Part shown: positions 8,859 to 17,132 of the stretch, piece by piece
Position numbering within the stretch: the stretch's first letter is position 1
How the letters are laid out: each line of letters opens with the position of its first letter
Origin: Stenotrophomonas sp. YIM B06876
GTDB lineage: Bacteria; Pseudomonadota; Gammaproteobacteria; Xanthomonadales; Xanthomonadaceae
DNA: 43,732 nucleotides
Direction: 5' to 3'
Assembly: GCF_030711595.1 (NCBI RefSeq)
Contig: NZ_JAUJUJ010000022.1
Location: forward strand, 7,897-51,628
Translations under genes and position numbers: made by a program
Notes under the pieces: generated by a model
Told to the model about the DNA's origin: nothing
What the model saw: the letters and a program-made list of their open reading frames with translations, nothing else
The model's database searches: none

Positions 8859-10607
8859 ATGTTTCTTCTGCCGCGTGACCGCACCCAGCACCACCTGGCC
8901 GCCGCCTTGGCCCGGACCCGGATCCGGCCCAATGCCTATGATCTGGCCGCCGTCGGTCTGCTGCTCGCCACCGCCGTGCTGATGGCCCACGGCGCGGCCC
9001 AAATGCAGGGATCGCTGGCCATGCTTTCCAGCCATCCGGTATCCCTGGATACCGCGCGCCTGCCGGAATATGCGCTGCGCACGACCCTGCGCATGTTGAT
9101 CGCGATGCTGGCCTCGCTGTTCTTCACCTTCGTGGTGGCCACGCTGGCCGCCAAGAGCCGGCGGGCCGAACTGGTGATCGTGCCGGCGCTGGATATCCTG
9201 CAGTCGGTGCCGGTGCTGGGGTTTCTCGCGTTCACGGTGACATTCTTCATGGGGCTGTTTCCGGGCCGCCAGCTCGGCGCCGAATGCGCGTCGATCTTCG
9301 CGATCTTCACCAGCCAGGCCTGGAACATGGCGTTCTCGTTCTACCAGTCGCTGCGCACCGTGCCGGCCGACCTGGACGAAGTCAGCCGGGGATTCGGCTT
9401 TTCCGCATGGCAGCGCTTCTGGCGGCTGGAAGCGCCGTTTGCGACCCCCGGACTGGTCTGGAACATGATGATGTCGATGTCGGCCGGCTGGTTCTTCGTC
9501 GTCGCCTCCGAAGCCATCACTGTCGGCAGCATGACCGTCGAACTGCCCGGCATCGGCTCCTATCTGGCGCTGGCGATCACCCGCAGGGACTTTGCCGCCG
9601 TCGGCTGGGCGGTAGCGACGATGGCGCTGGTCATCGTCCTGTATGACCAGTTGCTGTTCCGGCCCATCGTGGCCTGGGCCGACAAGTTCCGTTTCGAGCA
9701 GACCGCTGCCCAGGATCAGCCGCGCTCGTGGGTGTACGGACTGGTCCGCCGCACCCGCCTGATGAAGCGGACGCTGGTGCCGCTGCTGTGGATCTGGCAG
9801 CGCTTGATGCTGGTCCGGCTCGGTCGGCGCGCGCCGCGACCGATGGCCGACGCGCCGCGCGCCCGGTGGATCGACCACCTGTGGCTGGCATCGGTACTGG
9901 CGATCGCCGCATGGGGCGCCTGGATCACGTTCGACTATGCGCGCCAGACCCTGGCCCTGGCCGACCTTTACGCCGCTTTCGGTGGCGGCCTGGCCACGCT
10001 GCTGCGGGTGGTGGTGCTGATTGCCGCGGCCAGCGCCATCTGGGTGCCGATCGGGGTGTGGATCGGCCTGCGCCCGGGTGTGGCGCAGAGGGTTCAACCG
10101 CTGGCGCAGTTTCTGGCGGCGTTCCCCGCCAACGTGCTGTTCCCGGTGGCGGTCGTCGCGATCGTGGCGACGCGGGCCAACCCGAACCTCTGGCTGTCGC
10201 CGCTGATGATCCTCGGCACCCAGTGGTACATCCTGTTCAATGTCATCGCGGGCGCCAGCGCGTTTCCAACCGATCTGCGCGAGGCCGCCGCGGTATACCG
10301 GCTGCGCTCCTGGACCTGGTGGCGCCGGGTGATCCTGCCGGGGATCTTCCCCTACTACATCACCGGCGCGCTGACCGCCTCGGGCGGCTCCTGGAATGCC
10401 AGCATCGTTGCCGAAGTGGCGCAATGGGGAAACACCCGCATCGAGGCCTATGGCCTGGGTGCGTATATCGCCAAGGCGACGGTCGCCGGCGATTTCCATC
10501 GTGTGGTACTGGGCGTGGCGGTCATGGCGCTCATCGTCACCGTATTCAACCGCGTCCTCTGGCGTCCGCTTTACGTCTTCGCCGAACGCCGCATGCGCCT
10601 GGACTGA
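8859..10607 (+). CDS. ABC importer permease, two fused membrane domains (NitT/TauT type)
   Basis: A 582-residue inner-membrane protein with two tandem BPD_transp_1 permease domains in one chain. Each half carries an EAA-type coupling loop for the ATPase: 'DLDEVSRGFGFSAWQRFW' in the first and 'DLREAAAVYRLRSWTWWRR' in the second, with a linker around residues 280-330. I start it at the ATG at 8859 (MFLLPRD...); the upstream open frame is an implausible Cys/Arg-rich stretch. It lies 16 nt before the ATPase gene and both halves resemble nitrate/sulfonate/taurine permeases. A single gene thus supplies both membrane domains. No substrate-binding protein is encoded nearby, so the substrate is unknown. 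Confidence 0.88.
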   Translation: MFLLPRDRTQHHLAAALARTRIRPNAYDLAAVGLLLATAVLMAHGAAQMQGSLAMLSSHPVSLDTARLPEYALRTTLRMLIAMLASLFFTFVVATLAAKSRRAELVIVPALDILQSVPVLGFLAFTVTFFMGLFPGRQLGAECASIFAIFTSQAWNMAFSFYQSLRTVPADLDEVSRGFGFSAWQRFWRLEAPFATPGLVWNMMMSMSAGWFFVVASEAITVGSMTVELPGIGSYLALAITRRDFAAVGWAVATMALVIVLYDQLLFRPIVAWADKFRFEQTAAQDQPRSWVYGLVRRTRLMKRTLVPLLWIWQRLMLVRLGRRAPRPMADAPRARWIDHLWLASVLAIAAWGAWITFDYARQTLALADLYAAFGGGLATLLRVVVLIAAASAIWVPIGVWIGLRPGVAQRVQPLAQFLAAFPANVLFPVAVVAIVATRANPNLWLSPLMILGTQWYILFNVIAGASAFPTDLREAAAVYRLRSWTWWRRVILPGIFPYYITGALTASGGSWNASIVAEVAQWGNTRIEAYGLGAYIAKATVAGDFHRVVLGVAVMALIVTVFNRVLWRPLYVFAERRMRLD

Positions 10608-10623
10608 CCCCGGAACACCGACC

Positions 10624-11937
10624 ATGAACGCATCCACCATTGCCGCTGCAGCCCCGCTGGTCTCCGTCCGCGGCGTGCGCAAGAGCTATGAGAAAACCGG
10701 CTCGGCGCCGCTGCTGGTGCTCGACAACGTCAACCTGAGCTTGCAGGCCAATGAAATCGTCGGCCTGCTGGGCCGCTCGGGCTGCGGCAAATCGACGCTG
10801 CTGCGGGCCATCGCCGGACTGATCCGGCCCAGCGCAGGCAGCATCGACTTCCGCGGCGTGCCCGTGCAGGGCTCGCCCGACGGCATCGCGATGGTGTTCC
10901 AGAGCTTCGCCCTGTTTCCGTGGCTTACGGTGCAGGGCAATGTCGAAGTCGGGCTGGAGGCGAAGGGCATCGCCCCGGACGAGCGCCGCAAGCAGGCCTT
11001 GGCCGCGATCGACCTGATCGGGCTGGATGGCTACGAGAGCGCCTACCCCAAGGAACTGTCCGGCGGCATGCGCCAGCGCGTCGGACTGGCCCGAGCGCTG
11101 GTCGTGCGCCCCGAGGTGCTGCTGATGGATGAACCCTTCTCCGCACTGGATGTACTCACCGCCGAAACCCTGCGCACCGACCTGCTCGACCTGTGGTCCG
11201 AAGGCCGCATGCCGATCGAGTCGATCCTGATGGTGACCCACAACATCGAGGAAGCGGTGCTGATGTGCGACCGCATCATCATCTTCGGTTCCAACCCCGG
11301 CCGGGTGATCGGCGAGCTGCCGATCACGCTGCCGCAGCCACGCGACCGCCTGGATCCGGCGTTCCGGGCACTGGTCGAGGATATCTACGCACGCATGACC
11401 GCGCCTGGCCGGACACCGCCGCACGAGGGCGCCTTCGCGGGCACCGGCATCGCCATGGAACTGCCGCGCGTGTCGATAAACCGGATGGCGGGCCTGATCG
11501 AAACCATCGCCGCCGAACCCTATCGCGGCGACGCGGATCTGCCGGTGCTGGCCGCAGGCCTGCAACTGGAGATCAACCAGCTGTTCCCGATTGCCGAAGC
11601 ATTGCAACTGCTGCGCTTTGCCGAGATCGAAGGCGGCGACATCCGCCTGACCACCGCGGGCACCCACTTTGCCGTGGGCGATATCGACGCGCGCAAACGC
11701 CTGTTCGCCCAGCATCTGTCCAGCTATGTGCCGCTGGTCGCGCATATCCGCTGCGTGCTTGACGAGCGGCCGACGCATCGCGCCCCAGCCCGGCGCTTCC
11801 GCGACGAACTCGAAGACTACATGTCCGCAGAACATGCCGCCGATACGCTCAAGGCGGTGACCAGCTGGGCCCGTTACGCCGAATACTTCGCCTACGACGA
11901 CCACGCCGACCTGTTCACCCTCGAAAACCCCGGCTGA
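10624..11937 (+). CDS. ABC transporter ATPase with C-terminal AAA-associated domain
   Basis: A 437-residue ATPase partner of the fused permease. The nucleotide-binding domain (about 12-265) has Walker A 'GRSGCGKS' (50-57), Q-loop Gln93, signature 'LSGGM' (145-149) and Walker B 'VLLMDE' (165-170), closest in style to NitT/TauT (SsuB/TauB) ATPases. The extra C-terminal part of about 160 residues ('RVSINRMAGLIETIAAE...', '...LRFAEIEGGDIRLTTAG...') matches what I know as the AAA-associated C-terminal domain (PF09821). It looks like a winged-helix or sensor module and is absent from plain importers. The ATG at 10624 follows the permease stop by 16 nt. The extra domain may gate or sense transport; that is inference. 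Confidence 0.9.
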   Translation: MNASTIAAAAPLVSVRGVRKSYEKTGSAPLLVLDNVNLSLQANEIVGLLGRSGCGKSTLLRAIAGLIRPSAGSIDFRGVPVQGSPDGIAMVFQSFALFPWLTVQGNVEVGLEAKGIAPDERRKQALAAIDLIGLDGYESAYPKELSGGMRQRVGLARALVVRPEVLLMDEPFSALDVLTAETLRTDLLDLWSEGRMPIESILMVTHNIEEAVLMCDRIIIFGSNPGRVIGELPITLPQPRDRLDPAFRALVEDIYARMTAPGRTPPHEGAFAGTGIAMELPRVSINRMAGLIETIAAEPYRGDADLPVLAAGLQLEINQLFPIAEALQLLRFAEIEGGDIRLTTAGTHFAVGDIDARKRLFAQHLSSYVPLVAHIRCVLDERPTHRAPARRFRDELEDYMSAEHAADTLKAVTSWARYAEYFAYDDHADLFTLENPG

Positions 11938-11952
11938 GCCACCGCGTCAGCC

Positions 11953-11978
11953 GATGCGCGGCGGCAACACCGCGCATC
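11953..11978. terminator. Hairpin between convergent ABC ATPase and bfr genes
   Basis: The inverted repeat GATGCGCGG / CCGCGCATC has a 9-bp stem and 8-nt loop in the 53-base gap between two convergent stops. There is no long T tract (only CCTT), so it is a plausible but weak bidirectional terminator. Confidence 0.4.
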
Positions 11979-11990
11979 CTTCCCGCTGAC

Positions 11991-12479
11991 TCAATGCGCC
12001 GGAGCGCCGCCACCGGCGATCTTGCTGGTCTGGTACAGCGCCAGGCCGATGCGCTTGATCAGGCCCAACTGCTGTTCCAGCCACCAGGTGTGGTCCTCCT
12101 CGGTGTCCTTCAACTGCGCCAGCAGGATGTCGCGGCTGACATAGTCCTGATGCTGCTCGCACAGTTTCATACCCGCGGCCAGATTGGCGCGCACCGCATA
12201 TTCGGTCTGCAGGTCCTTCTCCAGCATCTCCATCACCGTGATCCCCGGCTCGAAGCCGTGCGGGCGCATGTCCGGATTGCCACCGAGGAACAGGATGCGC
12301 CGCAGCAGGGCGTCGGCATGCTGCGTCTCTTCCTCCATTTCATGGCTGATGCGCTCGTACAGGGCCATCAGCCCCTGATCCTCGTAGCGGCGGGAATGGA
12401 CGAAATACTGGTCGCGGGCCGCCAGCTCGCCGCGCAACAGTTCTTTCAGGCATTCGATGACGTCGGGATGGCCTTGCAT
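11991..12479 (-). CDS. bfr: Bacterioferritin subunit lacking the haem-ligand Met
   Basis: A 162-residue ferritin-like four-helix protein forming 24-mer iron-storage shells in the cytosol. Ferroxidase ligands are in place: Glu18, Glu51 and His54 ('EEETQHAD'), Glu93, and Glu127/His130 ('TEEDH'). At the position of E. coli Met52, which ligates haem between subunit pairs, the residue is Thr52. This subunit would therefore store iron catalytically but not bind haem itself unless paired with another Bfr. AAGGAG lies 9 nt before the ATG. No bacterioferritin-associated ferredoxin (bfd) is adjacent. Confidence 0.92.
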   Translation of the reverse strand: MQGHPDVIECLKELLRGELAARDQYFVHSRRYEDQGLMALYERISHEMEEETQHADALLRRILFLGGNPDMRPHGFEPGITVMEMLEKDLQTEYAVRANLAAGMKLCEQHQDYVSRDILLAQLKDTEEDHTWWLEQQLGLIKRIGLALYQTSKIAGGGAPAH

Positions 12480-12628
12480 GGGGGATGGCTCCTTGTGAAT
12501 CCGATGCGTGCATGGTGCCCGATCCGGCAGGGCCGCGTTCTAATCGGAATCAGTTGCAGTCGCGCTTGCGGCCCGTGCCGCCGCCAGGCTGATTACAATC
12601 GCTGCGATACCGCTTCGGGGAGAAGCTC

Positions 12629-15076
12629 ATGCCGCGTTGGTTGCTGCGTTCGCTGTGGGTGTTGCAGGGGCTGCTGATCCTGGCCGTTGCCGGTATCTGG
12701 CTGCTGGTGCGCGGCAGCCTGCCGCAACTGGATGGCGCAAGCGTCCTGCCCGGACTGGGCGCTGCGGTGAGTGTGCAGCGCGACGCCCGCGGCGTGGTCA
12801 CCGTGCAGGCCGGCAACGAAGCCGATATGGCGCGGGCGCTGGGCTACGTCCACGCGCAGGAACGCTTCTTCGAAATGGACCTGATGCGGCGCTCGGCCGC
12901 CGGCGAGCTGGCCGAGCTGTTTGGCGCGGCTGCCGTGCCGATGGACCAGCGCATGCGGGTCCACCGCCTGCGGGCCCGCACCCGCGAGCACCTCGACCTG
13001 GCGCTGGGCGAAAAACGCCACGTGCTGGAAGCCTATCGCGATGGCGTCAACGCCGGGCTGGCTGCGCTGAGCGTGCGGCCCTGGCCCTATCTGCTGCTGC
13101 GACAGAAGCCGCGGCCGTGGGACCTGGACGACTCGGTGCTGACCGGGCTGGCCATGTATGCCGATCTGCAGGATGCCGACAACCGCAACGAACTGGCGAT
13201 GGCGCGCATCTGCGAGGTGGTGCCGCCAGCACTGTATGCCCTGCTCAGCCACGACGGCAGCGAATGGGATGCGCCGCTGTTCGGCCCGCCGCGTGGCAAT
13301 GCGCCGCTGCCGGATGCGCAGGCGCTGGACCTGCGCACGCTGCTCACCGGGCCGGATGTTGCGGGCATCTCCGGTGCCCGGGAGCCCGGCAGCGGCGGGT
13401 CGCCGCTGGCGGCCGACTCTTTTCCCGGCAGCAACAATTTCGCCGTGTCCGGCGCGCTCACCGCCGACGGTCGCGCCATCGTCGCCGACGACATGCACCT
13501 GGGCCTGCGCGCCCCCGGCATCTGGTTCCGCGCGCGCCTGCGCTACCGCGACCCGACCGCGCCGCAGGGCCAGGTCGATGTCAGTGGCTTCACCCTCCCC
13601 GGCCTGCCGGCGGTGATCGTCGGCAGTAACGGCCACGTCGCCTGGGGCTTCACCAACAGCTATATCGACACCGCCGATTTCGCCCAGGTTGCGGCCCCGG
13701 CTGCCGGACAGACGGCGGATCTGCGCGTGTCCACCGAAACCATCCACGTCGCCGGCGCGGCGCCGGTCACCTTCACCATCCGCGAGAACGGGTGGGGGCC
13801 GATCCTGCATGAAAACGCCGATGGCAGCCTGCTCGCCTTGCGCTGGGCGGCGCAGCTGCCGGGCGCGGTGCGGCTGGATTTCGCCGATATGGGCAAGGCG
13901 GCCGATCTGGAAGCGGCGCTGGCCGTGGCCGACCGTTCCGGCATTCCCGCCCAGAACCTGGTGGTTGCCGACCAGCGTGGCCGGATCGCCTGGCGCATCA
14001 TCGGCGCGCGGCCGGATCGCCGCGGCAGCTGCCATTCCGGCGGCATCGCCAACGCCGCGGAACATCCGGCACCTGGTGCCGAGTCCCCGCATCGCCGCGC
14101 GGGCAGCGCGGTGTCCGGTTTCAACGAGCCCTGCCACGCCTGGGGCCTGCGCACCGATCACGCGCCCAGCCTGATCGATCCGCCACAGCACCGGCTATGG
14201 ACCGCCAACGGCCGCGTGCTCGATGGCGACGCGCTCGCCACCGTCGGCGATGGCGGCTACGACCTCGGCGCGCGCGGGCGCCAGATCCGCGATGCGCTGT
14301 TCGCCAAAGAACGCTTCAGCGAGGCCGACCTGCTGGCCATCCAGCTCGACGACCGCGCCCTGCTGCTGGAACGCTGGTGGACACTGCTGCGGCAGACCGT
14401 CGAGCACAGCGCGGATCCCGCGCTGCAACGGCTGGAGGCCGCCAGCCGGCACTGGGACGGCCACGCTTCGACAACCTCGGTGAGCTACCGGCTGGCCCGC
14501 GGCTTCCGCGGCATCACCCTGGACACTCTTGAAGCCGGGCTGCTGGCGCCGGCCCGCAGCACGCTGGGCGCGCAGTACCTGGCGCCCAGGCTGGCCCAGC
14601 TGGAAAGCATCGTCTGGCCGCTGCTCAGCGAACGCCCGGCGCACCTGTTGCCGCCTCCCTTTGCCAGCTGGGACGATCTGCTGGCCGCCAGCGCCCGCCA
14701 ACTGGAAGCCGACCTGGAGGCCCAGGGTCCGGAGCTTTCCGCGCGCACCTGGGGCGAGCGCAACACCGCCGCCATCTGTCATCCGGTCACGCGCGCCCTG
14801 CCGGAGCTGTTCAAGCGCTGGCTGTGCATGCCGCGCGAAGCCCTGCCCGGCGATGGCAACATGCCGCGGGTGCAGGGCCCCGCCTTCGGCGCCTCGCAGC
14901 GCATGGTGGTTTCGCCCGGGCACGAGCAGGACGGCATCGTGCATATGCCGGGTGGCCAGAGCGGGCACCCGCTGTCACCGTTCTGGGGCGCCGGCCACCA
15001 GGACTGGGTGGAAGGAAAGCCCAGCCCGTTCCTGCCCGGCAAGGCCGAACACACGCTGCGGTTTTCAGCCCACTGA
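12629..15076 (+). CDS. Penicillin acylase family Ntn hydrolase
   Basis: An 815-residue precursor of the penicillin G acylase/acyl-homoserine-lactone acylase family, which self-cleaves into alpha and beta chains. Residues 6-27 are a hydrophobic signal or anchor, so the enzyme should act in the periplasm. The expected autoproteolysis site is Gly267-Ser268 in 'PGSNNFAVSG', leaving Ser268 as the beta-chain N-terminal nucleophile. The oxyanion/catalytic Asn is in 'LWTANGR' (Asn527). Members hydrolyse beta-lactam side chains, AHL signals or other N-acyl amides, and sequence alone does not tell which. GGGGAG stands 6 nt before the ATG. The gene is divergent from bfr and convergent with asnB. Confidence 0.9.
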   Translation: MPRWLLRSLWVLQGLLILAVAGIWLLVRGSLPQLDGASVLPGLGAAVSVQRDARGVVTVQAGNEADMARALGYVHAQERFFEMDLMRRSAAGELAELFGAAAVPMDQRMRVHRLRARTREHLDLALGEKRHVLEAYRDGVNAGLAALSVRPWPYLLLRQKPRPWDLDDSVLTGLAMYADLQDADNRNELAMARICEVVPPALYALLSHDGSEWDAPLFGPPRGNAPLPDAQALDLRTLLTGPDVAGISGAREPGSGGSPLAADSFPGSNNFAVSGALTADGRAIVADDMHLGLRAPGIWFRARLRYRDPTAPQGQVDVSGFTLPGLPAVIVGSNGHVAWGFTNSYIDTADFAQVAAPAAGQTADLRVSTETIHVAGAAPVTFTIRENGWGPILHENADGSLLALRWAAQLPGAVRLDFADMGKAADLEAALAVADRSGIPAQNLVVADQRGRIAWRIIGARPDRRGSCHSGGIANAAEHPAPGAESPHRRAGSAVSGFNEPCHAWGLRTDHAPSLIDPPQHRLWTANGRVLDGDALATVGDGGYDLGARGRQIRDALFAKERFSEADLLAIQLDDRALLLERWWTLLRQTVEHSADPALQRLEAASRHWDGHASTTSVSYRLARGFRGITLDTLEAGLLAPARSTLGAQYLAPRLAQLESIVWPLLSERPAHLLPPPFASWDDLLAASARQLEADLEAQGPELSARTWGERNTAAICHPVTRALPELFKRWLCMPREALPGDGNMPRVQGPAFGASQRMVVSPGHEQDGIVHMPGGQSGHPLSPFWGAGHQDWVEGKPSPFLPGKAEHTLRFSAH

Positions 15077-15132
15077 GCGCTGTTCCCGCCCTGGCCGCGG
15101 CTCCTTGCGACCGGTGCTGGAGCCGCGCTCAC

Positions 15133-15151
15133 GCAGGGCAACCCGCCCTGC
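15133..15151. terminator. Hairpin between convergent acylase and asnB genes
   Basis: The 7-bp stem GCAGGGC / GCCCTGC with a 5-nt loop lies in the 122-base gap between two convergent stops. It lacks a T tract, so terminator function is only a possibility. Confidence 0.3.
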
Positions 15152-15198
15152 CTGTACGCCGACGCGTTCCCTGCACCCGCGGCCGCGCACGCGACCGG

Positions 15199-16884
15199 TC
15201 ACAGCGCCAGCGCCTGCTCGTGCACCCCCGCCACGGCGCGTCCGGACGGATCGGCCATGCTTGCGAAGCTCGCATCCCAGGCGATGGCCGCCGGCGAGGA
15301 ACAGGCGATCGACTTGCCGCCCGGCACGGTCTCGGCCGCCGCCGGGGTCGGATAGCACTGTTCGAACAGGTGACGGTAGTAGTACGCCTCCTTGGTCTGC
15401 GGCGGGTTGACCGGAAAACGCTTGTCGGCCGCGGCCAGCTCGCGGTCGCTGACCTGGGCCTCGGCCTGCGCCTTGAGTCCGTCGATCCAGCCATAGCCCA
15501 CGCCGTCGGAGAACTGCTCCTTCTGCCGCCACAGGATCTCGTGCGGCAGATAGCCCTCGAACGCATCGCGCAGCACCGCCTTCTCGATACGCCCGGCCCC
15601 CTTGTCGATCATCTTGTGCGTGGCATCCATGCGCATCGCCACGTCGAGGAACTCCCGGTCCAGGAACGGCACCCGCGGCTCCACACCCCAGGCCATCATC
15701 GACTTGTTGGCGCGCAGGCAGTCGTAGTTGTTGAGGGCGTCGAGCTTGCGTACCAGCTCCTCATGGAACTCGCGCGCGTTCGGTGCCTTGTGGAAATACA
15801 GGTAGCCGCCGAAGATCTCGTCGCTGCCTTCGCCGGACAGCACCATCTTCACTCCCATCGCCTTGATCCGCCGCGCCAGCAGGAACATCGGCGTGGAGGC
15901 GCGGACGGTGGTGACGTCGTAGGTCTCGATGTGGCGGATCACTTCCGGCAGCGCGTCCAGCCCCTCTTCGAAGGTGTACTCGAAGCCGTGGTGCACCGTA
16001 CCCAGCGCCCTGGCCGCCACTTCGGCCGCGGCCAGGTCGGGCGAGCCCTTCAGGCCGATGGCGAAGCTGTGCAGGCGCGGCCACCACGCTTCGCTCCGGT
16101 CGCCGTCCTCGATGCGGTTGCGCGCATAGCGCGCGGCCACGGCCGCGACCAGTGAGGAATCCAGCCCGCCGGACAGCAGCACGCCGTAGGGCACGTCGGT
16201 CATCAGCTGGCGGTGCACCGCGGCCTCGAAGGCCTGGCGCAGCTCATCACGCGCGACCTCCACGCCCTGCACCGCGTCGTAGTCACGCCACGGCCGCTCG
16301 TAGTATTTCGCCAGCGTATCGGTGCTGCTGTCATACCAGTGCCCGGGCGGAAACTGCGCCACGTCGGCGCAGGTGTCGGCCAGTGATTTCATTTCCGAGG
16401 CCACGCACAGCCGCCCCTGCTTGTCATGGCCCCAGTACAACGGCACCACCCCGATCGGATCGCGCGCGATGATCACCCGGCCCTGGGCCCTGTCCCACAA
16501 CGCGAAGGCGAAAATGCCGTTGAGCCGGTTGAGGAACGACGCCGGTCCGTCCTCGCGGTACAGCGCGTTGATCACCTCGCAGTCCGAACCGGTCTGGAAG
16601 GCGTAGGGCCGGGCCAGCTCCTGCTTCAGTGCGGCGTGGTTGTAGATCTCACCGTTGACCGCCAGCGCCAGCTGGCCATCGGCGGACAGCAACGGCTGCG
16701 AACCGCCGGCCGGATCGACGATGGCCAGGCGCTCGTGCACCAGGATGGCGCCCGCGTCGACATACACCCCGCTCCAGTCCGGACCGCGATGGCGCTGGCG
16801 CTGCGACTGTTCAAGCGCCTGCCGGCGCAGCGCCGGCAGATCATCGCCCGGTTGCAGACCGAAAATGCCGAAGATGGAACACAT
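15199..16884 (-). CDS. asnB: Glutamine-dependent asparagine synthase B
   Basis: A 561-residue enzyme (E. coli AsnB is 554) that converts aspartate, glutamine and ATP to asparagine. The start at 16884 exposes the required N-terminal Cys2 nucleophile ('MCSIFGIFG') after Met removal, and AGGAG lies 7 nt upstream. The class II glutaminase domain (2 to about 200) has 'RHRGPDWSG' (31-39) and 'NGEIYNH' (77-83). The synthetase domain has the ATP PP-loop 'SGGLDSS' (238-244) and 'LSGEGSDEIFGGY' further on. It sits downstream of dapE but has its own promoter, Asn-rich leader peptide and terminator hairpin between 16972 and 17161, so expression is probably set by asparaginyl-tRNA charging. Confidence 0.96.
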   Translation of the reverse strand: MCSIFGIFGLQPGDDLPALRRQALEQSQRQRHRGPDWSGVYVDAGAILVHERLAIVDPAGGSQPLLSADGQLALAVNGEIYNHAALKQELARPYAFQTGSDCEVINALYREDGPASFLNRLNGIFAFALWDRAQGRVIIARDPIGVVPLYWGHDKQGRLCVASEMKSLADTCADVAQFPPGHWYDSSTDTLAKYYERPWRDYDAVQGVEVARDELRQAFEAAVHRQLMTDVPYGVLLSGGLDSSLVAAVAARYARNRIEDGDRSEAWWPRLHSFAIGLKGSPDLAAAEVAARALGTVHHGFEYTFEEGLDALPEVIRHIETYDVTTVRASTPMFLLARRIKAMGVKMVLSGEGSDEIFGGYLYFHKAPNAREFHEELVRKLDALNNYDCLRANKSMMAWGVEPRVPFLDREFLDVAMRMDATHKMIDKGAGRIEKAVLRDAFEGYLPHEILWRQKEQFSDGVGYGWIDGLKAQAEAQVSDRELAAADKRFPVNPPQTKEAYYYRHLFEQCYPTPAAAETVPGGKSIACSSPAAIAWDASFASMADPSGRAVAGVHEQALAL

Positions 16885-16971
16885 GGGGAAGCTCCTGGTG
16901 GGTAGGGAGGAACACGGCAAGCGGGGATAGCCGCGGCCAGTCGGGACCGGCGGTGGTACCGCCAGAAAACA

Positions 16972-16999
16972 AAAACCCGCATCGGTGGATGCGGGTTTT
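16972..16999 (-). terminator. Attenuator terminator of asnB (3:4 hairpin)
   Basis: On the minus strand the arms AAAACCCGCATC (16999-16988) and GATGCGGGTTTT (16983-16972) form a perfect 12-bp stem with a CACC loop. It is followed at once by T-G-TTTT, giving the U tract TTTTTGTTTT. It starts 24 nt after the leader-peptide stop and ends about 87 nt before the asnB ATG. The flanks CCAG and CTGG can extend it. Being upstream of asnB and far (about 270 nt) from the dapE stop, it fits an attenuator better than a plain dapE terminator. Confidence 0.88.
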
Positions 17000-17023
17000 C
17001 TGGATTCCGGCGTTGTTTGCCTG

Positions 17024-17125
17024 TTACTTCGCCTGGTCGCAGCCCCGCAGTCGTCGCGCACGATTGTTCGCGCGCAGATTATTGCGGTTGCTATTGCCGG
17101 CAGCGGGGGCGAGGAACAACGACAT
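17024..17125 (-). CDS. Asn-rich leader peptide of asnB (33 aa)
   Basis: The ORF begins with ATG at 17125 and stops at TAA 17026-17024, encoding 33 residues. Residues 11-21 read NSNRNNLRANN: six Asn in eleven codons, four of them AAT despite the GC-rich genome. The tail is Arg-rich and ends GCDQAK. Such amino-acid runs followed by a terminator are the mark of a ribosome-sensing leader peptide. GGAG lies only 2 nt before the ATG, but 8 nt before an in-frame TTG (codon 3). Alternatively the transcript starts almost at the ATG and is translated leaderless. The peptide itself probably has no other role. Confidence 0.82.
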   Translation of the reverse strand: MSLFLAPAAGNSNRNNLRANNRARRLRGCDQAK

Positions 17126-17132
17126 GGCTCCG

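Larger units (their letters stand above)
16972..17125 (-). promoter_or_regulatory. Asparagine-responsive transcription attenuator of asnB
   Basis: The leader RNA contains segments for the classical alternative folds. Region 1, CCCCGC at 17108-17103 (leader codons 6-8), can pair with region 2, GCGGGG at 17048-17043. Overlapping region 2, TGCGGG at 17049-17044, can instead pair with region 3, CCCGCA at 16995-16990, inside the 5' arm of the terminator. Regions 3 and 4 form the terminator. A ribosome stalled on the Asn codons (17095-17063) would cover region 1 and leave region 2 free to break the terminator, giving read-through when charged Asn-tRNA is scarce. The pairings are read by eye; the mechanism is inferred from his/trp/thr leaders. 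Confidence 0.8.

Noticed and set aside
8607..10682. Minus-strand open frame antisense to the ABC permease
   Set aside because: Composition of an antisense shadow; the permease on the plus strand has real EAA loops and membrane segments.
16972..16999. Reading the hairpin simply as the dapE terminator
   Set aside because: It lies about 270 nt beyond the dapE stop, after an Asn-codon ORF with its own promoter-like boxes, and immediately before asnB; the attenuator reading explains all parts.
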